Positions 1 through 6,560 of a stretch of DNA of 64,000 nt are shown one piece after another (position 1 is the stretch's first letter; the number at the start of each line of letters is the position of its first letter). Made by a program: the position numbers and the translations under genes. The stretch comes from an uncultured Collinsella sp. (GTDB taxonomy: Bacteria; Actinomycetota; Coriobacteriia; Coriobacteriales; Coriobacteriaceae): contig CABUDQ010000003.1 of assembly GCA_902490365.1 (NCBI GenBank), positions 10,124-74,123 of the forward strand, written 5' to 3'. The notes beneath the pieces are model-generated. The model saw only the letters and a list, made by a program, of their open reading frames with translations. It was not told the DNA's origin and ran no database searches.

Positions 1-51
1 GCAAGCGCCTACTGGTACAAGCACGTGGCGCAGACCCGTCGTCTGGACTAG
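1..51 (+). CDS. 3' end of a GH1 6-phospho-beta-glucosidase (partial)
   Basis: The window opens inside a gene whose last 16 codons read ASAYWYKHVAQTRRLD and end in TAG. The SAYWYK motif is typical of the extreme C-terminus of glycoside hydrolase family 1 enzymes, especially 6-phospho-beta-glucosidases that act on PTS-imported beta-glucosides in the cytoplasm. A strong terminator follows about 45 bases later. Only the tail is visible, so the family is likely and the exact substrate is unknown. Confidence 0.6.
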   Translation, partial: ASAYWYKHVAQTRRLD

Positions 52-96
52 TGGCTGGCGGGGTTGCCCGCTCACACAACCTGTCCCCATTTCTCA

Positions 97-140
97 GCCG
101 GGGGCGGCACGTCACACGACGCGCCGCCCCCGGCCTTTTT
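97..140 (+). terminator. Rho-independent terminator
   Basis: A 12-bp GC stem (GCCGGGGGCGGC at 97-108 pairing with 123-134) is followed by a T-rich run. It sits just after the GH1 gene and ends its transcript. Confidence 0.9.
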
Positions 141-161
141 GTTTTTGGGCTGGTCAGGAGC

Positions 162-228
162 CGTTTGTCTCAATCTGTAACATCTAGCCGAGTTTTTCGG
201 TCCCACCTGTTACAGATTGAGACAAACG
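162..228. repeat. Palindromic repeat, copy 1
   Basis: Perfect 21-bp inverted arms (162-182 and 208-228) with core TGTCTCAATCTGTAACA surround a 25-nt centre. The centre contains a second small hairpin, CCGA-GTTTT-TCGG. Two further copies lie at 248-302 and 1915-1971. There is no ORF. It could be a REP-like element, a protein-binding palindrome or a structured RNA. Confidence 0.85.
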
Positions 229-247
229 AACCAGTCAATCCCCTCAA

Positions 248-302
248 TCTCGATTTGTAACACCTAGCCGAGTTTTTCGGTCCCAACTGTTACAGATCGA
301 GA
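248..302. repeat. Palindromic repeat, copy 2
   Basis: The 15-bp arms (248-262 and 288-302) pair with one G-T wobble. The centre is nearly identical to copy 1, including the CCGAGTTTTTCGG mini-hairpin. It lies 20 bases after copy 1 in the same orientation, between the GH1 terminator and the end of the ATPase gene. Confidence 0.85.
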
Positions 303-365
303 CAAATGAAATAGACCGGGCTGACAATCTCAGCCGCATGCCCCCTTTTGGCCGCATGCCGTCGA

Positions 366-1736
366 TCAGATAAAGATCGTCATATACAGAGGTAGATATA
401 TCCTATGCCCTTCAGCCCTGAGCTGTTTTGGGTGAAGAACTATCTCTTCTCCGACTCGTCGTTCGAATCGTCTGCCGAAATCGTCAAGCGAGATTGTTGA
501 ATACGATTTGGAAGATTTAACTTCAACAGGAGTGACCCGCGGTTTTCCAGCCGCGTCTTCAAAGCCGCGCGAAACAAGAAAATCAATTTCACGCGTTCTG
601 GGCCGACTCCCCTCTGTTTTGGAAGGCTCCTGCCAGCTGTAATAAAAAAGCGAATGCCCCAGACTCTTAAGCTGCTGCGCCACGATGTTCTCGATTAGCA
701 TTCCTTTATTAATTGAAATTCTTCCAAATTGAATGTCTCTATGAACATCCATAAGGTCCGGACCATCATCAAACGCCAAGCTCACGAGCAATCCCGTGTC
801 CGCCATATAGCATTTAAGCGAAGACGCGTCCTCGTGCAGGCGGTAACCCACGCTCGGATCACTGCATAAATAGCAACGGTTAATCAGTCGCGCATCCTCA
901 AGCCAGATTAACGCCGACTCATATGTCTCAAAACGGGACCCCTTCTCCAAGCTGTCAAATTTGAACCGTTTATTTGCCGCAGATAATTGACCCGGAATAT
1001 CGTCATAAACCGCCCGCGCACGTCTAGCGTCCGAACCTCCAAACTTGGCAATGTCCTCCCTGTACAGTGCGATAATCTGCCGTTTAACCCTGTCGCATCC
1101 TCTAAAATCATTCTCTGCCACAAAGGAGTCGACCGACTGAGGCATACCACCGACAAGCATATACTCATCAAATAATCTCATGCACGTCGCATGAACGCCG
1201 TCCGGAAGCGCGGTCCGAGATTCGCGCGCTTTACGGATCTCTTCTGCATAAAGATCTTTTCCGGTCGCCCAAAGATACTCCTCAAAATCGAGGGGCTCGA
1301 GAGGGATTCTTTCTTCCTCTGACGGTATGACAATGCTATCGACATTCTTTTTGATGGAGACAAGAGAGCCTGTCTCGATGTAATCAAATCTGCCGTCTTC
1401 TACAAGATGCTTTATGTATTCGCGCGCGATGGGAAACCGCTGCACTTCATCAAAAATGACCAGCGACTCTCTCGGTTCGAGGGCCTTACCATACTGCAGC
1501 TGAAGCATGCGTAAAAAAAGATCGACATCTTCACGATGGTTCAGAAATATATCGAGCGTGGCTTTGCTAGCAGCCGAAAAGTCAATGTACAGATAATCCT
1601 TGTATTCATTTTGCGCGAAGCACTTGACGAGCGTCGTTTTGCCAACGCGTCTTGCACCCTCAATAAGCACCGCAGTGCGCCCTTGCGAGCGTTCTTTCCA
1701 CTCCTGCAGACGATCATATGCCTTCCGTTTAAACAT
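366..1736 (-). CDS. AAA-type ATPase with DUF4143 C-terminal domain
   Basis: This 456-residue protein matches the DUF4143 ATPase family (COG1373). Walker A is GARRVGKTT at residues 27-35 and Walker B is LVIFDEVQ at 92-99. The C-terminal part carries a nuclease-like signature: EID at 383-385, then TPVEVKSS at 402-409, the spacing seen in PD-(D/E)XK folds. The start is ATG with GAGGTGAG about 8 bases upstream. The gene is less GC-rich than the housekeeping genes, lies alone, has four 34-bp-spaced direct repeats before its start, and is bracketed by palindromic repeats, so recent transfer is likely. The cellular function of this family is not established; defence or mobile-element maintenance are only possibilities. 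Confidence 0.85.
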   Translation of the reverse strand: MFKRKAYDRLQEWKERSQGRTAVLIEGARRVGKTTLVKCFAQNEYKDYLYIDFSAASKATLDIFLNHREDVDLFLRMLQLQYGKALEPRESLVIFDEVQRFPIAREYIKHLVEDGRFDYIETGSLVSIKKNVDSIVIPSEEERIPLEPLDFEEYLWATGKDLYAEEIRKARESRTALPDGVHATCMRLFDEYMLVGGMPQSVDSFVAENDFRGCDRVKRQIIALYREDIAKFGGSDARRARAVYDDIPGQLSAANKRFKFDSLEKGSRFETYESALIWLEDARLINRCYLCSDPSVGYRLHEDASSLKCYMADTGLLVSLAFDDGPDLMDVHRDIQFGRISINKGMLIENIVAQQLKSLGHSLFYYSWQEPSKTEGSRPRTREIDFLVSRGFEDAAGKPRVTPVEVKSSKSYSTISLDDFGRRFERRVGEEIVLHPKQLRAEGHRIYLPLYMTIFI

Positions 1737-1768
1737 AATCTCACCTCAGCATAATTTACGTGCTAGTT

Positions 1769-1883
1769 TACAAAAATACCGACCTTCAGATATATCTAAT
1801 AATACAAAAATACCGAGCTTTAAATGAGCTTATATCTACAAAAATACCGACTATTGCATTGGTCTAAACATACATAATACCGA
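1769..1883. repeat. Four direct repeats with an exact 34-bp period (iterons)
   Basis: The 14-mer TACAAAAATACCGA starts at 1769, 1803 and 1837; a fourth copy, TACATAATACCGA, starts at 1871. All four starts are exactly 34 bases apart and the intervening 20 bases are not conserved. Three copies extend to a shared CTT. The array lies directly upstream of the ATPase start (1736), and the nearest copy overlaps the likely promoter. This looks like a multi-site binding array, probably for the ATPase or a partner. Confidence 0.85.
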
Positions 1884-1914
1884 GCTTCATGTATAACGGA
1901 TGCTATGCCGAGCC

Positions 1915-1971
1915 GTCTCGATCTGTAACACTAAACCCGGTTTTGGGCGTCTATCTGTTACAGATCAAGAC
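1915..1971. repeat. Palindromic repeat, copy 3
   Basis: The 16-bp arms (GTCTCGATCTGTAACA at 1915-1930, and 1956-1971) pair with one mismatch. The inner sequence differs from copies 1 and 2, yet it still forms a mini-hairpin: CCC-GGTTTT-GGG in place of CCGA/TCGG. It sits just upstream of the toxin-antitoxin promoter. Confidence 0.8.
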
Positions 1972-2002
1972 AATTCAACGATGCCGACTATTCGATACGG
2001 CG

Positions 2003-2011
2003 TGGTACAAT
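2003..2011 (+). promoter_or_regulatory. Extended -10 promoter of the toxin-antitoxin operon
   Basis: TGG-TACAAT forms an extended -10 (TGN plus a hexamer) about 27 bases upstream of the antitoxin start. No good -35 is visible. The adjacent palindrome at 1915-1971 is close enough to influence it. Confidence 0.45.
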
Positions 2012-2037
2012 TATGTCCCAATGCGAAGGAGATACCT

Positions 2038-2304
2038 ATGCCCATCTGTGTGCCCGTCCGAGACATGAAGGACACTGCCACATTCACCGCACTTGTTGAG
2101 TCTGAGCGCGACGTCACCGTAACTAAGAACGGCTACGAGGCCATGCACTGCATCAGCAGCGACCAGTATCGCCTCATGCAAGAAGAAATCGCCAAGGCAA
2201 AACTGTTGTCTCGTATGATGTTGGCAGAAGACGAAATATCGCAAGGCGACTACAGCGACTACGAATCCTTCGCGGCTTCGATACGAGACAAATATGACCT
2301 ATAA
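2038..2304 (+). CDS. Phd/YefM-like antitoxin of a type II toxin-antitoxin system
   Basis: An 88-residue protein starting at the ATG preceded by GAAGGAG at 2025-2031; an upstream in-frame extension has no ribosome site. The N-terminal half (FTALVESERDVTVTKNGYEAMHCISSDQY) has the pattern of Phd/YefM antitoxins: a short DNA-binding fold with a conserved NGY/NG turn. The acidic C-terminal part would wrap and neutralise the toxin. It overlaps the toxin gene by 11 bases, which implies translational coupling. Family antitoxins usually repress their own promoter together with the toxin. Confidence 0.85.
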   Translation: MPICVPVRDMKDTATFTALVESERDVTVTKNGYEAMHCISSDQYRLMQEEIAKAKLLSRMMLAEDEISQGDYSDYESFAASIRDKYDL

Positions 2305-2599
2305 CGTCGTAATCCTCAAAAGCGCGCGATATGAGTACGAGAGTATTGTCGGATACCTTGCTCAAATCCTCAAGAATCCGCGCGCAGCAGGCAATTTTGT
2401 CGCTGAGTTTGAATATCAGCTTGATCTGCTTCGCGAGCAGCCGCTCCTGCGACCTCTCTCACACATGCAAGAGCTGGCGGCACGTAATTACCGATCGTTT
2501 CCCGTCAACAACTACACCTGCCTTTACAAGTTTGAGCGCGATGCGATCTATATCGCCCACGTCTTTCACCAGTCACAAGACTACGCCCGCCTGATCTAG
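2294..2599 (+). CDS. ParE/RelE-family toxin
   Basis: A 101-residue protein of the RelE/ParE superfamily. MTYNVVILKSARYEYESIVGYL at the N-terminus, a central RPLSHMQELAARNYRSFPV stretch and a C-terminal YIAHVFHQSQDY strand fit the fold and its usual length. It would act either as a ribosome-dependent mRNA nuclease (RelE) or a gyrase inhibitor (ParE); the sequence does not settle which. The gene follows and overlaps the antitoxin. The pair belongs to the lower-GC accessory patch at the start of the window. Confidence 0.85.
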   Translation: MTYNVVILKSARYEYESIVGYLAQILKNPRAAGNFVAEFEYQLDLLREQPLLRPLSHMQELAARNYRSFPVNNYTCLYKFERDAIYIAHVFHQSQDYARLI

Positions 2600-2613
2600 C
2601 ACGGCGGCACTCG

Positions 2614-3378
2614 CTAGCAAATGACCTGCGTGTGCTCCTCGATGGCGGCGCGGTCCTCGTCGGCAATATCCGGCTCGCACACCACGGCGTCCAAGCTGTC
2701 CAGGCGGCAGAAGGTGTAGAAGTCGCGTTTGCCGATCTTGCTGGAGTCGGCGATCAGATAGCGCGAGTCTGCCTTGCTAAAAGCGAGCTGCTGGATACGG
2801 CCCTCGTCCATGTTGGACGTAGACACGTCACCGTCCAAGATGCCGTTGGCGCCGATAAACGCCGCATCGATGCCCAGCGCGCGCAGGGTATCCTCGGCCG
2901 TTGGTCCCACAAAAGCGGCGGTGCGGCGACGGTACATACCGCCCACGAGGCACAGCTCGCAGTCTTCGCGCGCCTCGAGCAGGTTAAACACCGAAAGCGA
3001 ATTGGTCACAATGCGCAGGCGAAACGTCGGCAGCATCGAGGCCATCTGCTCAACCGTGGTGCCCGTGCCCAAAAAGATGGTCGAGCCCTCCTCGATAAGC
3101 TCCACAGCACGGCGCGCAATCTGCAGCTTTTCCTCGGCATGCTTAGTGCGCTTTTCGCTGTGCGAATACTCATGGCGCAACATAGCGTGCGGACGGCCCT
3201 GTGCACTGCGGGCTCCGCCGTGCACGCGCTCGATCTCGCCTAGGCTCGCAAGTTCTTCGAGGTCGCGGCGAATCGTCATGTCCGAAACGCCCAACGCATC
3301 CGAAATCTCTTTGACCGAGACCGTGCCCTGCTCCTCGAGCAGCTGACGAACCTTATCCTGTCGCTCTGCCTTAATCAC
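2614..3378 (-). CDS. DeoR-family transcriptional regulator
   Basis: A 254-residue regulator. Residues 1-55 form a DeoR winged helix (VSVKEISDALGVSDMTIRRDL), and the rest is a sugar-phosphate-sensing DeoRC domain (STIFLGTGTT, RYLIADSSKIGKRDFYTF). The start is GTG, preceded by GAGG at good spacing. It is transcribed divergently from the galactose mutarotase gene, which it probably controls; members of this family (LacR, AgaR, GlpR) sense phosphorylated sugars. The specific inducer cannot be told from sequence. It sits 14 bases after, and facing, the toxin gene. Confidence 0.85.
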   Translation of the reverse strand: MIKAERQDKVRQLLEEQGTVSVKEISDALGVSDMTIRRDLEELASLGEIERVHGGARSAQGRPHAMLRHEYSHSEKRTKHAEEKLQIARRAVELIEEGSTIFLGTGTTVEQMASMLPTFRLRIVTNSLSVFNLLEAREDCELCLVGGMYRRRTAAFVGPTAEDTLRALGIDAAFIGANGILDGDVSTSNMDEGRIQQLAFSKADSRYLIADSSKIGKRDFYTFCRLDSLDAVVCEPDIADEDRAAIEEHTQVIC

Positions 3379-3584
3379 GATGAATCCTCGCCGTTCTTTG
3401 CGCGCATATCATTCAAACAGTAACGAACAAATTGTATCAGACTCGTACGCGTCAAAAATGAACGCCCGCACAGCTCCAATCATCACTTTTTTGAGAAAAA
3501 TACCCCCAGCTTTAGTGGGGTGTAGTGATAATCTCGCCTGTTCGCGCTACAGTTTGTCGGAAATACCTCGATGTTAGGAACCAA

Positions 3585-4637
3585 ATGATCACTTCCGAGC
3601 TTTTCGGCACCGCGCCGTGCGGTACCCCCGTTCATCGTTACACCCTCGACGGGCCCGAGATCTGCGTTCGCATTATGGACTATGGCGCCACGGTGCTTGG
3701 TATCGATGTGCCCGACATTCCCGGCAACGTGCGCGATGTGGTGCTGGGCTTCGATAAGCTCGAGGATTACTTTGACAACCCCGCCTGCTTTGGCGCGACC
3801 ATCGGCCCTGTGGCAAACCGCACCGCTGGCGCCACGATCGCCATCGACGGCACGGACTGGCATATGCCCGCCAACGAGGGCGCCAACAACCTGCACAGCG
3901 ACCTTGAGCACGGCCTGCACAAACGTGTGTGGGATGTTGAGCTCGACGAGGTCCATAACGCCGTGCGCATGACCACCTCGCTTAAGGACGGCGAGCTGGG
4001 CCTGCCCGGCAACCGAACCTTTACGGCCGTGTTTACCGTTACGCGCACCGGCGTCTTCCGCATCGATTATGGCTGCGAGAGCGACCGCGCCACCTACGTG
4101 TCCATGACCAACCACACGTACTTTAACCTTGCAGGCCATAACGCCGGCATGGACTGCGAACATTTCTTTGTCGCCAACGCCGCCCACTACCTGCCCATTA
4201 ACGAGCAGAACATCCCCACCGGCGAGATTGCTCCGGTCGAGGGAACACCGTTTGACTTTCGCGAGCTTCGCCCCGTCGCACCCGGCATGGAGGCCGACGA
4301 CCCGCAGATCAAGCAGGCCCGTGGCTACGATCACTGCCTGTGCATCGATGGCTATCAGTACGGCCGCAACCTGCGCCGCGCGATGCACGTCGAGGAGATG
4401 TGGACCGGTCGTGAGATGGACTACTACACCACTGCCCCGGGCGTGCAGCTCTACACCGGCAACTGGCTGGGCGACGAGCACGCCAAGGACGACGCCAACT
4501 ATGGTTGGGGCGCCGGCTTTGCCCTCGAGGCCGAGATGTACCCCGACACGCCGCACCGCCCGCTGTTCCCCCAGGGCATCGTGGGGCCGGGTCATCCCTA
4601 TAGCAATGTGATCGAATATCACTTTATGAGGCACTAA
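3585..4637 (+). CDS. galM: Aldose 1-epimerase (galactose mutarotase)
   Basis: A 350-residue member of the GalM family, which interconverts alpha and beta anomers of galactose or glucose in the cytoplasm. Visible signatures are NRTAGATI, HGLHKRVWD with the family His, YFNLAGH, DHCLCIDGY and the C-terminal ALEAEMYPDTPHRPLFPQG containing the catalytic-type Glu. The ATG at 3585 is preferred over an upstream in-frame start because TAGGAA lies just before it. The divergent DeoR regulator suggests sugar-responsive control. The promoter region has a small hairpin (ACCCC-TGGGGT, about 3501-3522) that may be an operator. Confidence 0.9.
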   Translation: MITSELFGTAPCGTPVHRYTLDGPEICVRIMDYGATVLGIDVPDIPGNVRDVVLGFDKLEDYFDNPACFGATIGPVANRTAGATIAIDGTDWHMPANEGANNLHSDLEHGLHKRVWDVELDEVHNAVRMTTSLKDGELGLPGNRTFTAVFTVTRTGVFRIDYGCESDRATYVSMTNHTYFNLAGHNAGMDCEHFFVANAAHYLPINEQNIPTGEIAPVEGTPFDFRELRPVAPGMEADDPQIKQARGYDHCLCIDGYQYGRNLRRAMHVEEMWTGREMDYYTTAPGVQLYTGNWLGDEHAKDDANYGWGAGFALEAEMYPDTPHRPLFPQGIVGPGHPYSNVIEYHFMRH

Positions 4638-4664
4638 GCCCACAACGCGACATATCGCACAGCA

Positions 4665-4698
4665 ACGCCCGCCGGCACCACCGCCGACGGGCGTTTTT
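4665..4698 (+). terminator. Rho-independent terminator after galM
   Basis: The stem ACGCCCGCCGGC pairs with GCCGACGGGCGT and is followed by TTTTT. Confidence 0.85.
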
Positions 4699-4742
4699 CA
4701 TCTTTTGGCTCATTTTCGCTGTGACTGTATGAGTGACATATC

Positions 4743-4894
4743 AAAACTATGCCCATTTACTACGTTTAGCCCGGGATGCTCGACCATGCACCGGTTTTTG
4801 TTAAATTCGCAAGCTGTCTACCTGCGGTTTTGTTTTTCTCAAATTCGACATGCTCGGCGATAGCCGACCAAACGTAGTAAATGGGCATAGTTTT
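4743..4894. repeat. 152-bp inverted-repeat element (MITE-like)
   Basis: Perfect 25-bp terminal inverted arms (4743-4767 and 4870-4894, with core CTATGCCCATTTACTACG) enclose 102 bases without a credible gene. The interior is richer in A/T than its surroundings. It lies between the galM terminator and the 3' end of the lone PTS IIB gene and fills most of this 324-base gap. It looks like a non-autonomous element or a long RNA hairpin. Confidence 0.8.
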
Positions 4895-4961
4895 TGACAG
4901 GCGGCATCGCGCACATCCCTCGCAAGGGCAAAATGATCCGTTTTCCTCCGTCCCCAAGGGA

Positions 4962-5444
4962 TCAGTTGAACAGATTGCCAATGGGGTCGGGGGCGGAACT
5001 GGGGAGATAACGGATTTCTAGCTCTATGCCGAGCTTTTGCAACTCTTTGAAGGCGGCGATGTCCGTATCGTCTACGGCAATGGTAGGCGTTGCAGAGCGC
5101 TTGCCCTCCCCTGCCTGCATATGGCCAATGCTGATCTTGGTTATTGGCACACCGCCCTTAACCAGCGCGAGCGCATCGGCGGGCGAGGCTACCATGATCA
5201 GAATCCATTGGCGCGACGTCGCGGTGTGGATAATGTCGATGGTCTTTTGCACCGAGAAGAACCGTGTCCAGACGCCTTCTGGCGCCGCCACCCTCATGGG
5301 TGCCCATTGGCGCGAATCCGCCGCGATCTCATCGTTGACGATTAGGACAAGGTTGGAACCCACGGCTTCGTTCCACAGCTCAACGTCTTGTCCGTAAATG
5401 AAACGGTCGTCGATGCGTGTGAGAAGAATCTTGGGTTGAGTCAT
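4962..5444 (-). CDS. PTS mannose/sorbose-family IIB protein lacking the active-site His
   Basis: A 160-residue IIB protein, the same length as the IIB at 14702-15184 and clearly homologous. In active family members the phosphorylated His lies in RIDxRxxHGQ. Here residues 10-19 read RIDDRFIYGQ, so Tyr17 replaces the His, while the operon IIB has RIDNRLVHGQ. It should not be able to carry phosphate at the usual site. It stands alone, away from IIA, IIC and IID. It may be a decoy, a sensor, or a decaying duplicate that still reads open over its full length. The ATG at 5444 is chosen by homology; the ribosome site GGGGCAG is modest. Confidence 0.85.
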   Translation of the reverse strand: MTQPKILLTRIDDRFIYGQDVELWNEAVGSNLVLIVNDEIAADSRQWAPMRVAAPEGVWTRFFSVQKTIDIIHTATSRQWILIMVASPADALALVKGGVPITKISIGHMQAGEGKRSATPTIAVDDTDIAAFKELQKLGIELEIRYLPSSAPDPIGNLFN

Positions 5445-5533
5445 CGCTGCCCCATTCTGTTTGAGACCCGTAAGAGCAAGACATCGCGTCTCCAATATTA
5501 GTGCATTTAAAGTGAGAAAAGCCGTCGGAACCC

Positions 5534-5562
5534 TTGCGCGGATGTGCGATGTCCCGTATCAT
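5534..5562 (+). promoter_or_regulatory. Promoter of tRNA-Thr
   Basis: TTGCGC (5534-5539), a 17-base spacer and TATCAT (5557-5562) give a sigma70-like promoter starting transcription about 35 bases before the tRNA. Confidence 0.6.
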
Positions 5563-5601
5563 AGACAGCCGTTGACGCCTCAGCTGCGTCACCACATGGC
5601 C

Positions 5602-5677
5602 GCCAGCGTAGCTCAGTTGGTAGAGCACCGCTCTCGTAAAGCGGGGGTCACCGGTTCGAGCCCGGTCGCTGGCTCCA
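5602..5677 (+). tRNA. tRNA-Thr (anticodon CGT)
   Basis: A 76-base cloverleaf. The acceptor stem GCCAGCG pairs with CGCTGGC, the D-arm has GCTCAGTTGGTAGAGC, the anticodon stem CCGCT/AGCGG closes the loop CTCGTAA, the T-arm is CCGGTTCGAGCCCGG, and CCA is encoded. The anticodon CGT at 5635-5637 reads ACG codons. A promoter lies upstream and a terminator directly follows. Confidence 0.97.
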
Positions 5678-5689
5678 TTGCACAAGACA

Positions 5690-5711
5690 GCCGCCTTAGG
5701 GCGGCTTTTTT
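5690..5711 (+). terminator. Terminator of tRNA-Thr
   Basis: GCCGCC-TTAG-GGCGGC followed by TTTTTT. Confidence 0.9.
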
Positions 5712-5776
5712 GTTGCCGATTTCGGACGCACATCCGCCAATTCAAGCACAACGCCGTCGACAACTCCTCTACTCAA

Positions 5777-5831
5777 CAAAAAGCCCCGCCAACCGCGGCC
5801 TCCCAAACGGGGAACCGCGATTAACGGGGCT
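5777..5831 (-). terminator. Terminator of the yhcH-lacC-lacX transcript
   Basis: On the minus strand the stem AGCCCCG pairs with CGGGGCT and a TTTTTG tail follows. An inner hairpin (CGCGGTT/AACCGCG) strengthens it. It ends the minus-strand sugar genes before the tRNA. Confidence 0.75.
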
Positions 5832-5889
5832 CAAGCGCGCTCCTCAATGGAATCACGCCATCAGACGAACAGCTCAGCCGAGCAGCTCG

Positions 5890-6363
5890 CTACTCCTCCC
5901 AGTAGGCGTCGGCAAGCAACTTAAAGCAGATCTTCTTGACCGGCTGTGCGCCATCGCCCGGGAACTCGAGCGTGGGCATGTGGGGCTCGCCGGCAACGAA
6001 CAGCGCGAATTTGTCGTCGGCAAGATCGCCGGCGATCGAGGCGTCGGAATCGACCAGGTCGTAGTCGTCCTTATCGTCAAACTCCTGGACCAGCGTCAGG
6101 CTGCCCGTGGCAACCTTAAAGGCCTCACGACCCTCGACGTCAATCTGCAAGTCGTGATAGCGCTGATGCGTCTCGTAGTGAGCCTCGGCCTCGGGACGCG
6201 TCGTGGGAGCCATGACGTTCGCAAAGACCTTGTCGCCCAGAATCGGATGGCTGCCGACCTCGAGCTCCGCCGGGTCGTTCTCCTCGAGCCAGTCGATCAG
6301 CACATCGAGACCCTTGAGCATTCCGCGGTATTCCTCGATATCGCCCAATGCACCGTAAATCAT
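5890..6363 (-). CDS. YhcH/YjgK/YiaL-family protein (DUF386)
   Basis: A 157-residue cupin-like protein of the YhcH/YjgK/YiaL (EbgC-like) family. HYETHQRYHDLQIDVEGRE and a C-terminal KKICFKLL match the family pattern with its conserved metal-binding His and Glu residues. Members occur in sialic-acid, GlcNAc, lactose and related sugar operons and are thought to act as anomerases of sugars or sugar acids. Here the gene is last in a minus-strand cluster with lacX and lacC. The ribosome site GAGAGGGG precedes the ATG. The natural substrate is not known from sequence. Confidence 0.85.
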   Translation of the reverse strand: MIYGALGDIEEYRGMLKGLDVLIDWLEENDPAELEVGSHPILGDKVFANVMAPTTRPEAEAHYETHQRYHDLQIDVEGREAFKVATGSLTLVQEFDDKDDYDLVDSDASIAGDLADDKFALFVAGEPHMPTLEFPGDGAQPVKKICFKLLADAYWEE

Positions 6364-6395
6364 CTAAATCCCCTCTCGGATCGTTTATTTGGCAG

Positions 6396-6531
6396 CTACT
6401 CGGCAAACGCGTTACCGACGCTGTTGCCACCCACATACGTCTCGACCAGGGTAAGGTCGGGACTGAACACGACAAAGTCGGCGTCGCGCCCCGGCATAAT
6501 GTTACTGCACTCGTCGTCGACATGAGCTAGC
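6396..6531 (-). pseudogene. 3' relic of a second nagA/agaA-type deacetylase gene
   Basis: On the minus strand this stretch reads AHVDDECSNIMPGRDADF and continues in frame to VGGNSVGNAFAE and a TAG stop. That closely matches the last ~45 residues of the intact deacetylase at 9254-10423 (AHIEDKCGSIMPGRDADF, ending VGGQSVGNAFTE). The rest of the gene is absent; similarity ends next to the stop of lacC. It is a remnant left by a deletion, or by recombination between two deacetylase copies. It lies between yhcH and lacC and carries no start signal of its own. Confidence 0.85.
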
Positions 6532-6560
6532 AAGCGATGCCGGGGCCGACGCCCATGCTC

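Noticed and set aside
1769..1883. CRISPR array
   Set aside because: The repeated part is only 14 bases with 20-base spacers, there are four copies, and no cas gene is near. It fits iterons, not CRISPR.
3483..4643. Long minus-strand ORF of 386 codons opposite galM
   Set aside because: It is the antisense shadow of galM in a GC-rich gene; its protein is low-complexity Val/Ala/Gly/His with no family features or ribosome site.
5380..5763. Minus-strand ORF across the tRNA region
   Set aside because: It overlaps tRNA-Thr, its promoter and terminator; the protein-like words arise from the tRNA sequence.
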